Assembly (NCBI GenBank): GCA_034440515.1
Contig: JAWXCF010000051.1
Coordinates: forward strand, 1 to 16,765
DNA: 16,765 bases
Origin: JAWXCF01 sp034440515
GTDB lineage: Bacteria; Bacteroidota; Bacteroidia; CAILMK01
Reading direction: 5' to 3'
Both the position numbers and the translations under genes were made by a program. Below, piece by piece: positions 7,176 through 16,047 of the stretch. The notes below the pieces were generated by a model. That model was not told the DNA's origin. It was given only the letters and a program-made list of their open reading frames with translations, and searched no databases. Numbering within the stretch: position 1 is the first letter of the stretch; every line of letters begins with the position of its first letter.

Positions 7176-7952
7176 ATGTCCAAACTGGTAAAAATAGAAC
7201 TGTATGTGCCAAATGCACTGACAATGTGCAATTTGTTTTGCGGTTTTCTAGGCCTTCTTAGTTGCTATTATGGGGATTTAATCCTTGCAAGTTGGCTTAT
7301 TGTTATTGGAGCTTTATTTGATGTGGCTGATGGACTTGCAGCTAAGTTATTAAAAGCGCACAGCGAACTAGGTATACAGCTAGACTCACTTACAGACGTT
7401 GTAACTTTTGGTGTATTGCCAGCTACCATTATACACATATTATTTATTCATACTGGTACACCTTGGCTATATGACTTTGTTATAGGCAGTGTTCCCATAT
7501 ACCCATTATTGCCGTTTGTCATTGTAATGGCAGCAGTATTTAGACTGGGCAAGTATAATGTAATGGCTACTAATAAGTTATCTGATAATTCATTTGTAGG
7601 ATTGCCTACACCCGCTATGGCGCTTTGTGTTGCTTGCATCCCCCTTATGTTGAATTATGAACCACTGTTAATATATATCAGCCCAATAGACATTAGATAT
7701 TATGTATTAAACATTTGGATACTTATTACATTTAGCCTTTTAATTTCTTTTCTAATGGTTAGCAAAATTATTTGCTTGTCGTTTAAAAAATTTGGAATTG
7801 CACAAATAGCATTTTCAACATTTAGTCTCATTTGCTTTTTACTAATTTCATATTTGGCTATGCCCATTATATTATTGGCTTACCTGATATTCTCTTACAT
7901 ATTTAGAGATAAAACTAAAGAAGTTTACATTAATCCGCATCAAGCTATTTAA
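7176..7952 (+). CDS. pssA: CDP-diacylglycerol--serine O-phosphatidyltransferase
   Basis: PssA makes phosphatidylserine from CDP-diacylglycerol and serine in the inner membrane, the step towards phosphatidylethanolamine. The CDP-alcohol phosphotransferase motif D-x2-D-G-x2-A-R-x8-G-x3-D-x3-D is present as D49, D52, G53, A56, K57, G66, D70, D74. All acidic metal-binding and catalytic residues are kept, but the usual Arg is Lys57. The flanking LDSLTDVVTFGVLPA is typical of the type II bacterial serine transferase and argues against the phosphatidylglycerol-phosphate synthase branch. There are about eight hydrophobic spans over 258 residues, normal for the family. The ATG at 7176 follows a -7 box. 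purS begins 4 bases after the stop, so the two genes are almost certainly co-transcribed. The function of the pair is unrelated, which is common for compact Bacteroidota transcripts. Confidence 0.9.
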   Translation: MSKLVKIELYVPNALTMCNLFCGFLGLLSCYYGDLILASWLIVIGALFDVADGLAAKLLKAHSELGIQLDSLTDVVTFGVLPATIIHILFIHTGTPWLYDFVIGSVPIYPLLPFVIVMAAVFRLGKYNVMATNKLSDNSFVGLPTPAMALCVACIPLMLNYEPLLIYISPIDIRYYVLNIWILITFSLLISFLMVSKIICLSFKKFGIAQIAFSTFSLICFLLISYLAMPIILLAYLIFSYIFRDKTKEVYINPHQAI

Positions 7953-7956
7953 AACT

Positions 7957-8217
7957 ATGAATAATTATACTGCTAAAATTGTCATTATGCCTCTTGACGA
8001 ATTGTTGGATCCACAGGGGAAAGTAGTAACCAGAAGTTTGCACAACTTAGGCTTAAACCTAATAGAAGATGTGAGAATAGGTAAGCATATAAATCTTAAC
8101 GTTCAGGCTGTAGATGAAGCATCAGCCCACGCAATGGTAGATGATGCCTGCAAAAAACTATTGGCAAATGTAATTATGGAGAAGTATAGCTTTACCCTAA
8201 TACCTTCTATATATTAA
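7957..8217 (+). CDS. purS: Phosphoribosylformylglycinamidine synthase, PurS subunit
   Basis: This 86-residue protein has the typical PurS layout: first strand YTAKIVIMPL, then LLDPQGKVVTRSLHNLG (16-32), EDVRIGKHINLNVQA (37-51) and a helix ending in CKKLLANVIMEKY (65-77). PurS dimers bridge the small-type PurL and the glutaminase PurQ in the FGAM synthase complex (step 4 of purine synthesis). Its presence implies that the organism uses the three-subunit enzyme rather than a single long PurL; purL and purQ are not in the window. It lies 4 bases after pssA. Its stop is 3 bases from the stop of the opposing mlaF gene, so there is no room for a separate terminator. Confidence 0.9.
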   Translation: MNNYTAKIVIMPLDELLDPQGKVVTRSLHNLGLNLIEDVRIGKHINLNVQAVDEASAHAMVDDACKKLLANVIMEKYSFTLIPSIY

Positions 8218-8220
8218 CTG

Positions 8221-8970
8221 CTATTTGTGGTCTTTATCTAGGAATTGACTGGCATTAACAAAACCGTTTAACACCTCATCATCACTTACGCGAAGTTCAT
8301 CATTTGTTCCTTTCCATTGCACCACACCATCTTTTAGAAAAATGATGTTGTCTCCAAAATCCATTACAGATTTCATATCGTGCGTATTAATTACCGTAGT
8401 GGTTTTAAATTCCTCAGTAATTTCTTTTATCAGTTCATCTATTACTGCAGCGGTTATTGGGTCAAGACCAGAGTTAGGCTCATCACAAAATAAGTATTTG
8501 GGATTCAGAGCAATAGCTCTAGCTATACCTACACGTTTTTTCATACCACCAGATATTTCATCAGGTAATAATAAAGCTGCATCGGGCAAATTCACTCTGT
8601 CTAAGCAGAAATCTACCCTTTTCTTAATTTCCTTGGGTGATTTAGTGCTAAACATTCTTAAAGGAAAGGCAACGTTATCAGCCACACTCATACTGTCAAA
8701 TAGTGCACTATACTGAAACAACATACCTAGATTAACTCTTAGGTTACGTTTATCTTTACCTTTCATACTCACAAAGTCCATATCATCATACATTATTTTA
8801 CCAGATGTTGGCTCCATTAGTCCGACTATGCATTTCATTAACACAGTTTTACCAGAACCAGATCCGCCAATTATCATATTAGACTTTCCGACTTCAAACT
8901 CAACGTTTATATCTTTTAGTACTTCTTTTTCCCCGAAGCTTTTAAATAAATTTTTAATTTTTATACTCAT
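8221..8970 (-). CDS. mlaF: Mla-type lipid-transport ABC transporter ATPase
   Basis: This 249-residue ABC ATPase has Walker A GGSGSGKT (35-42), Q-loop Gln86 (LFQ), signature ISGGMKKR (139-146), Walker B YLFCDEP (159-165) with catalytic Glu164, and switch His197 (NTHDM). The ISGGMKKRVGIARAI and DEPNSGLDP forms are characteristic of the MlaF/TtgA branch, which powers phospholipid movement between inner and outer membranes with the MlaE permease and an MCE protein (MlaD). It starts 13 bases after the mlaE stop and is co-transcribed with it. No MCE gene follows: the next gene is the convergent purS. The MCE partner must lie elsewhere or be absent. Confidence 0.9.
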   Translation of the reverse strand: MSIKIKNLFKSFGEKEVLKDINVEFEVGKSNMIIGGSGSGKTVLMKCIVGLMEPTSGKIMYDDMDFVSMKGKDKRNLRVNLGMLFQYSALFDSMSVADNVAFPLRMFSTKSPKEIKKRVDFCLDRVNLPDAALLLPDEISGGMKKRVGIARAIALNPKYLFCDEPNSGLDPITAAVIDELIKEITEEFKTTTVINTHDMKSVMDFGDNIIFLKDGVVQWKGTNDELRVSDDEVLNGFVNASQFLDKDHK

Positions 8971-8983
8971 TTCGCCTGCCTCT

Positions 8984-9727
8984 TTAGTTTAATAGTAATA
9001 ATTGCGCTAGGGTGTAGTCGCTGATTAATATTAATACGCAACTAAATACGACACTGCGTGTCGCAGACTTACCTACGTCAATAGAGCCACCATCTACATA
9101 ATACCCTTGATAACTACTTACTGATGAAATAATGAAGGCAAAAGTGAATGTCTTAATCATTGCAAACACAAACGTGTAAGTTCTAAATACACTTTGAGCT
9201 CCTTCTATAAATGCAGCTCCAGATACAATTCCTGTTGCATTACCAATAGTGTAACCACCTAATAAACTTAAAAACATACTGATAACAATCAGAACGGGTA
9301 GGGTAATTATGAACCCCATTATTTTAGGCCATATCAAGAATCCAATACTATTTACCCCCATTACGTCTAGGGCGTCTATTTGCTCGCTTACGCGCATACT
9401 ACCCAACTCGGTAGCAATGTTACTTCCTACCTTACCTGCCAATACAAGGCTACAGATGGTAGGTGCTAATTCTAATATGGTACTGTCACTAACAACAGAT
9501 CCAATAACTGATGGAGATATTAATGGGCTAACCAATTGGTAGGCTGTATTCAAGGTAATAACAGCACCCATAAAAAGTGAAACTACGGCAACGATACCCA
9601 ATGAGCTAACACCCAAAGAGTAAGCCTCGTCAATTAACCTGCGGACATATACTCGAGTGCGCTCTGGTCTAGCAAAGGCACTACTAAGCATCATCGAATA
9701 CTTACCTAAATGGTGTAAAAAATTCAT
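8984..9727 (-). CDS. mlaE: MlaE-family lipid-transport ABC permease
   Basis: This 247-residue inner-membrane protein has the signature of the MlaE/YrbE family: LAGKVGSNIATELGSMRVSE (97-116) running into QIDALDVMGVN (117-127), and later YQGYYVDGGSIDVGKSATRS (206-225). It has about five hydrophobic spans and an amphipathic N-terminal segment, as usual. It forms the membrane dimer through which lipids are passed to or from the MCE protein. It is the first gene of the mlaE-mlaF unit. The start at 9727 lies only 7 bases after a -7 box, which implies a very short or absent 5' leader. Met12/Met13 are possible alternative starts but would shorten the conserved N-terminal helix. Confidence 0.9.
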   Translation of the reverse strand: MNFLHHLGKYSMMLSSAFARPERTRVYVRRLIDEAYSLGVSSLGIVAVVSLFMGAVITLNTAYQLVSPLISPSVIGSVVSDSTILELAPTICSLVLAGKVGSNIATELGSMRVSEQIDALDVMGVNSIGFLIWPKIMGFIITLPVLIVISMFLSLLGGYTIGNATGIVSGAAFIEGAQSVFRTYTFVFAMIKTFTFAFIISSVSSYQGYYVDGGSIDVGKSATRSVVFSCVLILISDYTLAQLLLLN

Positions 9728-9734
9728 ACTAATA

Positions 9735-9768
9735 CAAAACTATGATATGTACCATTAGCTAGGGTCAA
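9735..9768 (-). promoter_or_regulatory. Promoter (TTG-N23-TAGTTTTG) for mlaE-mlaF
   Basis: On the minus strand TTG (9766-9768), 23 bases, then TAGTTTTG (9735-9742) match the -33/-7 elements at the upper limit of spacing. The box ends 7 bases before the mlaE ATG, so the transcript would be nearly leaderless. It makes mlaEF independent of the glycosyltransferase gene upstream. Confidence 0.5.
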
Positions 9769-9813
9769 TTGTTTAAACTTTGCATTATAACATTTGACAC
9801 CATTTTGGCGAAC

Positions 9814-10806
9814 CTACTTGTAAAAGTTCTTTATATAGGCTTCAAATTCCCCCTGACGTAATATATATCTGCGCCATACAGCTTTAATCATACCAGTACC
9901 ATACGCCGTGTGTTGCACAGCTGTGGCCACTACGCTAAGTCCAGCTACCTTAATTGATTTAAGCTTAATAAGCGAATGAAAAAATATTGCAATAAAATAT
10001 AGAAAGATAATAAACAGCCCCAAATCAAAACTAAACAAACCTAATATTATCGATAAAATCGAAAAAATAACAAACACAGTAGGCAAGGTGTGAATTGCCT
10101 TAAGGGTACTAGGGTGACGTATGTTTAAATTTATTCTTGCTATGCCGCTATTATGTATTTGTTTGAAGAATTTTTTAAAATCAGTCCTACGTTTATGATA
10201 TACAAACGCTTCCTTAATAAGTATGGCATCAAAACCAAGTGATATACTGCGTAAACTCAAATCGAGATCTTCACCAAATCTAATTTTACCAAAGCCGCTA
10301 GTTTTTTCATAAACTTGTTTATCAAATCCCATATTAAAACTGCGAGGGTGAAATTTTTTAGTATTTTTCATTCCTCCCCTTATCCCACCAGTTGTTAATA
10401 CGCTAGTCATACTATAGCTAATGGCTTGCTGTATGGGTGTAAATGAAGGTGCAGCTGCATCTGGCCCTCCAAATAATGGATAATAATTTAGATTAAGAAA
10501 GTCGCTAACTATATCCATATAATTATTAGGAATAATGCAGTCGCTATCAAAGAAAATAAAGTAATCTCCTGTTGCCTTTTCTACTCCAAAATTTCGAGTT
10601 AAGCCAGGTCCTTCATTGAGTTTATCGTAGTAGTGAATGTTTAATTGAAATTTATATTTCTCTACTACTTCTAAGCAAGTTATGGTACTTCCATCTTCAA
10701 CTATTATAACCTCAAAGTCTTTGAAGCCCTGTGTTGTAAGACTTAGCAACAACTCATCTACTTCATCAGGTCTGTTAAATACGGGTATGATTATAGAGAA
10801 ATGCAA
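9814..10806 (-). CDS. Family 2 (GT-A) glycosyltransferase with C-terminal membrane segment
   Basis: The N-terminus FSIIIPVFNRPDEVDELLLS is the nucleotide-binding start of GT2 enzymes. It is followed by VEDGS (36-40), the metal-binding DSD (87-89) and GFGKIRFGEDLDLSLR (171-186), which contains the catalytic-base region. Two or three hydrophobic segments (about 241-281, then 286-300) place the C-terminus in the membrane, so the enzyme probably works on a lipid-linked or envelope glycan at the inner face. The start is TTG at 10804-10806: no ATG or GTG lies nearby in frame, and starting here gives MHFSIII, exactly where GT2 proteins begin. It stands alone: it ends 86 bases before mlaE, which has its own promoter, and no other glycan genes are adjacent. 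Sugar and acceptor are unknown. Confidence 0.88.
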   Translation of the reverse strand: MHFSIIIPVFNRPDEVDELLLSLTTQGFKDFEVIIVEDGSTITCLEVVEKYKFQLNIHYYDKLNEGPGLTRNFGVEKATGDYFIFFDSDCIIPNNYMDIVSDFLNLNYYPLFGGPDAAAPSFTPIQQAISYSMTSVLTTGGIRGGMKNTKKFHPRSFNMGFDKQVYEKTSGFGKIRFGEDLDLSLRSISLGFDAILIKEAFVYHKRRTDFKKFFKQIHNSGIARINLNIRHPSTLKAIHTLPTVFVIFSILSIILGLFSFDLGLFIIFLYFIAIFFHSLIKLKSIKVAGLSVVATAVQHTAYGTGMIKAVWRRYILRQGEFEAYIKNFYK

Positions 10807-10873
10807 TGGGATATTGTGTGATGTATTTAGGTTATTTATTAAAATATTTAAATAAATAGTTTTGTTCTAAAGA

Positions 10874-10881
10874 CAAATATA
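10874..10881 (-). promoter_or_regulatory. Possible -7 box (TATATTTG) for the GT2 gene
   Basis: The minus strand reads TATATTTG, an exact TAnnTTTG match, 67 bases upstream of the TTG start. There is no TTG at a fitting -33 distance, and the surrounding DNA is so AT-rich that a chance match is possible. Confidence 0.3.
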
Positions 10882-10986
10882 TTTAGATAATTAATTACTA
10901 TTTTTATTTTTTGATTATTTCATTAGCCTTAAAATAATGCTTTATTCTAAATCAAAATTAGGGCAAGATTAATTTATTTGTGTTGC

Positions 10987-11020
10987 ATAAAAAAACCCGT
11001 CTCATTTGGTTGAGACAGGT
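10987..11020 (-). terminator. Rho-independent terminator of the mosaic surface protein gene
   Basis: On the minus strand ACCTGTCTCA pairs with TGAGACGGGT (10 bp with one wobble) around a 6-base loop, followed by seven T (10989-10995; the last stem base overlaps). It lies 24 bases after the stop at 11044. It is the strongest terminator in the window, and its GC-rich stem stands out against the AT-rich flanks. Confidence 0.88.
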
Positions 11021-11043
11021 AATTTAAAAAAAGTTGCTTATTC

Positions 11044-14000
11044 TTATTTCTGAATCACAACTCTTTTGGTCACATTCGTATTATTAGACCTAACTTGAAT
11101 TAAATAAATACCTGAAGGCTGATTGCTTAAGTCAACAGTATATATACCTTGACTAAGGCTGTTACCATTTGATACTGTGGCAACTACTCCACCAACTGCA
11201 TTTACCACTTGAATGGTTACACGTTGGTTAGCATCAATATCTAAGCTTAGGTTTACCATACCTGTACTAGGGTTAGGATACACAGTTATAGCTTTACTTA
11301 AATCTGACTGATTGTCTATGGCAGTAGTACCGCATTGTTCAGGAGTCCTAACAAATACTGTTCTGTAGTCTGAGTAAGATATATTGTTGCTTTTATCGGT
11401 AGCTTTATATCTAAAGGTATAAACACCAGGCTCTTGTACATTAACAGCATCGCCTTCTGTCACCACGTTTACATCTGTATTCACATTAAAGTTATCTGAT
11501 ACAGTGTAACCTCTATCAGTATATTCTTTAAATCGGCATAAGTTTACCCCCGGTACACCCACTAGACTAATGGTTGGGGCAACCCTGTCTGCTACAGTTA
11601 TGTTACGAGTTTTAACTGATACGTTGCCAGCGCTGTCTCTTGCTGAGTAAACTATGGTATAGGTACCTAGTTTATTGGCAAAACCAGAAGGGAAATTCGT
11701 GTAGAATGTGCCAGATTTAGTCACGTTGTTATTGAATGGACCTAAGTCTGCAACCGCAACCCCTAAATCTGTATAAGTAGTATTAACATCTAATGTAATA
11801 TTCTCACCACCCAATACTTGTATTGTAGGTGCAACCCTATCTTTAACTATTATCGTACGACTCACTGTTCCAACATTGTTAGCACTATCAGTCACAGAGT
11901 AAACTATGCTGTAAGTACCTTGCCTATTATTCACAATGTTGTTGGTAGTTTTCAATGTTGATAATAAGTAAGCTGAAGTAGCATTGTTGTCAGCAACTGT
12001 AACACCCAAATCATTATAATTGCCACCTAACTCCAAAGTATCAACAGCTCTTCCATTTAAAGCTATAACAGGGTTTTGCAGGTCAACCACTTGTATGTTT
12101 CTCACTACTGTAGCTCTATTTCCACTAAAGTCAACTACAGAATAGGTTATAACATATGTACCTAATCTACGGGTATTTACAGTTCCTGCAATAGTAACAA
12201 AAGTAGATAGGTCTCCATCAAAATTGTCATTTGCAGAAATAACTTTTGGCAATTGGTAGGGAGTAGTTCCCACATTTACTGTCATAGTTGTTGTGCCAGC
12301 TACTATTAGACTTGGTGCAGTACTATCAGATCCAACTACAACAATCCTTCTTCTAGTGCTAATATTTCCACTGTTATCAGTTGCAGAATAGGTGAATATG
12401 TAACTACCTGGTATTGCTCCATTAAAACTTGGAGTCGATACCACGGTAATACTTGCAGTTACATCGCCATCAACAGCATCCATTGCTGTTGCACCTGGAT
12501 CAGTAAATGTAGAAGATGGTTGAATTTTCAAGGTATCATTACCAATAAGACTAATTATTGGACCAGTTAAGTCTGGATTTATTAGTAATCGAACATCAAT
12601 ATATTCACCAAAGCTGTTAGGCCCACAAGCCCTTTGCGTTTCTCCGGCTCCATTAGTTGCAATTCGCATTGTGGCTGTGCCGCCTCTAGCATTGCCAGGT
12701 ATTGAAATGGTGTCTCTATATATTTTAGAAGTCACATTGCTATTACTTACTATTAACTCACCAGCATCTGCAAAGTCGCCGTCAAAGTTAAAGTCAACCC
12801 AAACTGCAATTGAAGCTGCATTTGCATTGCTAGGACGTTCTATTTCTATAGCAAATTTTCCACCTATACTCACATTTTTTGTTATAGTGTTGAATAAATT
12901 TGAGTAAGCCACTTTACCTGAGGTACCATTTGCATTAACTCCGTTTAGTGAAACAGATTTAATACCTAAATCTGGAACCAATAATGACACGGTTGGTACA
13001 CAATATGGTGCCCTTACTCTAACGGCACAAGCAAAATCAAATGAATCTGTTCCAGTTGAATTACTTACTATTTGCCTAATGGTGTAGCAACCTGTATCTT
13101 GAAAAGTAAATTGAGGATTAGCTGATCCTTGATTAGTGCCTCCTGTAAAACTGAATCTTGTAGATATAGTACCATTTTTCAATACCCTGTATCTGTAAGT
13201 ATCAGCACATACAGCTACTTTGCTAGTTATGGTCACAATACTACCAATTATTGGTAAAGTATTGTCAACAGATATTTTAGCCTTAGGCGAAGGCGGATTA
13301 CTAACCACTATAAATTGACGAAAAGTATCAGTTCTGTTACAAACACTCACAACTAAAGTAACTGTATATGTACCTGGAGTGGTATATAGATAAGCAGTAT
13401 TCTTATTTGTACTTTCAAATGAGCTTAAATCACCATCAAAGTCAAAAAAGTATTGTGCAGAAGCTGAATTTCCAGAGTCAATTACATTGAAATTAATCAA
13501 TTGATTGGTACAAGCTGCATTAGTTGAAACATTGAATTTAGCAGTCGGTTTTGAAGGTATATTTCCTTTTGGTTTACTTGTCCATTGCATTTCCCATCCG
13601 TCATAAATTCCTGATCCATCAGTTGACCACTCTACATAAATTGACCCTGATTTCGCAACAAATGTATCAGCCAATAAATTTGGCCTACATTGATTGGTAC
13701 AAGTCACATTAGTTCGACCAACAAATCCAGGACCTCTAGTTCCAAATGTATTTGTAGTACATCTGTGTAGTGGAATGCCTGTATTGTCTGTACCATCATA
13801 TATTCTCAAATAGTCATAATTGCACTCAGTCTCAAAAGATTTAAATACAGCATAAACGGTGGCATCTGGACAAGGTTTTATAGTAACACTACTGTTTTGA
13901 TTAATTTTATATAATCCATTGGGGCCACCATCGTCAAATAATGAACCTGTTGTATCAGTAATTATTACTGGAGTGTTTGCACTACCTATGTTATAAGCAG

Positions 14001-16047
14001 CATTTACGCTTATGTAGTCAACTTTACATACTTGACCACTGCTACCTATGTTATTACTTACCGTTAAACATACTCTGTAACTGCCCGCTGTAAGAAACCT
14101 AACCACAGGGTTTTTGCTGCGGCTAGTTGTACCATTTATATATACATATCGAGCTGTCTTAAGACCGTTGATAATTGTACTATCTGGTGATATTAACCAT
14201 TGGTACGCACTTGGTCCGTTAGTACTGAAGTCTATAAATTGAACTGCGGTTCCTGGTAAAATACTATTAAGAGAAGTTGTCAAAAATTTGGCTATTGGTT
14301 TAGCCGTAGGATTTTTTACAAATACGTCTTTAGCTACAGAATCAGAAGCACCACAATTTTGATAAATTACTTTAATTCTAGATTTACCAAGAGTATTGAT
14401 GCTAAAATCTGCCGCATTACTGTCCTTGTTTGACACCAATACGCCATTTACATAAAATCTATATTGTTGAAATTCATTTAAATTAGTAATCGAAACCGGA
14501 TAAAGGCTACCTACTATTACTGTGTCAACAGTGCTTAGTATTGGCTTAATTAGTGTAGAAGTATAAATACTAGTACCGCTTGGTTGATGTGCCCCAAGTG
14601 GCGGGAATAGGGTACACCTATTATTACCATATATATCTTTAGCTGCATTGGCTAAGAATTTTCCAACTGGCTGTATTACTGTATTGTTTAGGCGTAAATC
14701 AGATGCATTATTTACAAATGTTGGCACAATATCCTGCTCTGATTCAATGTTCTGAGTGTGTCCTGCTGATTTAACAAAGGCCGTAAAGTTGGCGGCAGCT
14801 GAAAAGTCAGTACAATCGTAATCAATTTTATCTGCTGAATTGCCAGAATTTACGTAAGTATTATAGGCTATGCTATCACCCTTTCTAAATGGATTGACAA
14901 AATAGATAACTTGAGTAGAAGTATTACGCATAAAGATGTTATTCTTCATAGTAAATCCACCTTGCCCAGTAGCACTTAGACTGATGTAAGTAGAATAGGT
15001 GGTACTAGTGCTGCCAGTATATATTGTATTGTGTAATACTTTAACATTACTGTTCACTTGAGAACCTGTAGTTAAATAAAACGATCGAGAAAATGTAGCA
15101 TTATTCATTATGGCGGGGCCAAAGTAGTTGTTTATAATGTCAAAACTTTCTGCCCCAGTAGTCGTATTTAAACTTAATCCATAAAAACCAGAGTTGCTAG
15201 TGTTATAACCAGGTACTGTGTTGTTTATATATTTTGCACCATTTTCTGATGAACTATAAAAATTAAAGCTAAATGTGTTTGTTGCACTATCTACATAATT
15301 ACTTCTATATATGTTGTTATAACCCGTAAAGCAATATGAACCATAGTAGTAGTATTTAGTGATTCGGTTATTTTCAAATAAGTTATTACCATAAGTAGCT
15401 ATAGTAGTTGTATTTGTACTTATTTGGTACAGAGCATAGTAACCCCCACTTATGTTATTGTTTGTAAGGCTGACTCTTTGTGTGAAATATAAATAAGCAG
15501 CCCAGTAAATAGTTCCTGTGGTAGGTAGGGTAGCTTTTATTTCACATCTATCAACAATTACATCAGTTGATTGATAAATATTAAGAGCATATTTGGTAGC
15601 TGTATTTTGTGATGTATTGGAAATACTTAAATCTTTCAATCTGATCCAGCTTGATGCTCTAATGTCGATAGTAGCACCATTTGTACCACCTGTGCCTGTT
15701 ATTAAAGTACTCATTCTACCTGTACCTTGAAATGTAATGGTATTGGTAGATGAAGCACCAGTTATAGCACCAATTAATACTCCAGTACCTAAATTATAGG
15801 TTGCTGTAGATAAATTAAATGTAACTGGACCACTTACACCTTTTGTTGTTAAATCTGTGACAGCAAGTGCCATAGTGCTGTAATTACAACCAGAGGCACA
15901 AATTGTATAACTACCGCTTAATGCTTGGGATTGTGCTGATTGGGAGTAAATCGCAAAAAATGCGAGTAATGAAAAGCCAAATAATCTTTGCCTGAACCTG
16001 CCAAATATATTGGTTGCTCTAGAATCTTGTTGAATAAATTTAATCAT
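11044..16047 (-). CDS. Giant mosaic surface protein: beta-helix, PKD, CUB, GEVED, five DUF5011-like repeats, T9SS sorting domain
   Basis: Domains in order over 1667 residues: (a) signal peptide with a long polar lead (about 1-21), a core LFGFSLLAFFAIYS, and cleavage near SAQSQA; (b) residues 43-490, right-handed beta-helix-like repeats (IRLKDLSISN, VIVDRCEIK and others); (c) 495-680, Ig/PKD-like, with CLTVSNN near the end; (d) about 695-825, CUB-like, with ECNYDYLRIYDGTDN and ending GWEMQW; (e) 829-1015, two PKD-like domains (FDFDGD, PGTYTVTLVV); (f) about 1015-1160, GEVED domain with VWVDFNFDGDFADAGEL; (g) 1162-1567, five DUF5011/HYR-type repeats of about 80 residues, each ending like GTYTIVYSARDSAGN; (h) 1586-1667, type A T9SS sorting domain with VYPNPSTG. 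There is no recognisable catalytic site. The likely role is an adhesin or glycan-binding surface scaffold. The gene is monocistronic: its own terminator lies downstream, and it is divergent from a paralogue. Confidence 0.92.
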   Translation of the reverse strand: MIKFIQQDSRATNIFGRFRQRLFGFSLLAFFAIYSQSAQSQALSGSYTICASGCNYSTMALAVTDLTTKGVSGPVTFNLSTATYNLGTGVLIGAITGASSTNTITFQGTGRMSTLITGTGGTNGATIDIRASSWIRLKDLSISNTSQNTATKYALNIYQSTDVIVDRCEIKATLPTTGTIYWAAYLYFTQRVSLTNNNISGGYYALYQISTNTTTIATYGNNLFENNRITKYYYYGSYCFTGYNNIYRSNYVDSATNTFSFNFYSSSENGAKYINNTVPGYNTSNSGFYGLSLNTTTGAESFDIINNYFGPAIMNNATFSRSFYLTTGSQVNSNVKVLHNTIYTGSTSTTYSTYISLSATGQGGFTMKNNIFMRNTSTQVIYFVNPFRKGDSIAYNTYVNSGNSADKIDYDCTDFSAAANFTAFVKSAGHTQNIESEQDIVPTFVNNASDLRLNNTVIQPVGKFLANAAKDIYGNNRCTLFPPLGAHQPSGTSIYTSTLIKPILSTVDTVIVGSLYPVSITNLNEFQQYRFYVNGVLVSNKDSNAADFSINTLGKSRIKVIYQNCGASDSVAKDVFVKNPTAKPIAKFLTTSLNSILPGTAVQFIDFSTNGPSAYQWLISPDSTIINGLKTARYVYINGTTSRSKNPVVRFLTAGSYRVCLTVSNNIGSSGQVCKVDYISVNAAYNIGSANTPVIITDTTGSLFDDGGPNGLYKINQNSSVTIKPCPDATVYAVFKSFETECNYDYLRIYDGTDNTGIPLHRCTTNTFGTRGPGFVGRTNVTCTNQCRPNLLADTFVAKSGSIYVEWSTDGSGIYDGWEMQWTSKPKGNIPSKPTAKFNVSTNAACTNQLINFNVIDSGNSASAQYFFDFDGDLSSFESTNKNTAYLYTTPGTYTVTLVVSVCNRTDTFRQFIVVSNPPSPKAKISVDNTLPIIGSIVTITSKVAVCADTYRYRVLKNGTISTRFSFTGGTNQGSANPQFTFQDTGCYTIRQIVSNSTGTDSFDFACAVRVRAPYCVPTVSLLVPDLGIKSVSLNGVNANGTSGKVAYSNLFNTITKNVSIGGKFAIEIERPSNANAASIAVWVDFNFDGDFADAGELIVSNSNVTSKIYRDTISIPGNARGGTATMRIATNGAGETQRACGPNSFGEYIDVRLLINPDLTGPIISLIGNDTLKIQPSSTFTDPGATAMDAVDGDVTASITVVSTPSFNGAIPGSYIFTYSATDNSGNISTRRRIVVVGSDSTAPSLIVAGTTTMTVNVGTTPYQLPKVISANDNFDGDLSTFVTIAGTVNTRRLGTYVITYSVVDFSGNRATVVRNIQVVDLQNPVIALNGRAVDTLELGGNYNDLGVTVADNNATSAYLLSTLKTTNNIVNNRQGTYSIVYSVTDSANNVGTVSRTIIVKDRVAPTIQVLGGENITLDVNTTYTDLGVAVADLGPFNNNVTKSGTFYTNFPSGFANKLGTYTIVYSARDSAGNVSVKTRNITVADRVAPTISLVGVPGVNLCRFKEYTDRGYTVSDNFNVNTDVNVVTEGDAVNVQEPGVYTFRYKATDKSNNISYSDYRTVFVRTPEQCGTTAIDNQSDLSKAITVYPNPSTGMVNLSLDIDANQRVTIQVVNAVGGVVATVSNGNSLSQGIYTVDLSNQPSGIYLIQVRSNNTNVTKRVVIQK

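Noticed and set aside
8342..8716. 124-codon plus-strand open frame
   Set aside because: It is antisense to the ATPase core of mlaF, which has all ABC motifs. The antisense frame is open by chance from codon bias.
9769..10806. GT2 gene and mlaEF as one operon
   Set aside because: An 86-base gap with a full -33/-7 promoter for mlaE lies between them and the functions differ, although I see no terminator, so read-through is possible.
11290..12564. Possible DNA tandem repeat array in the C-terminal part of the mosaic gene
   Set aside because: The five DUF5011-like units are similar in protein pattern but diverged at the base level. They are ancient domain repeats, not a DNA satellite.
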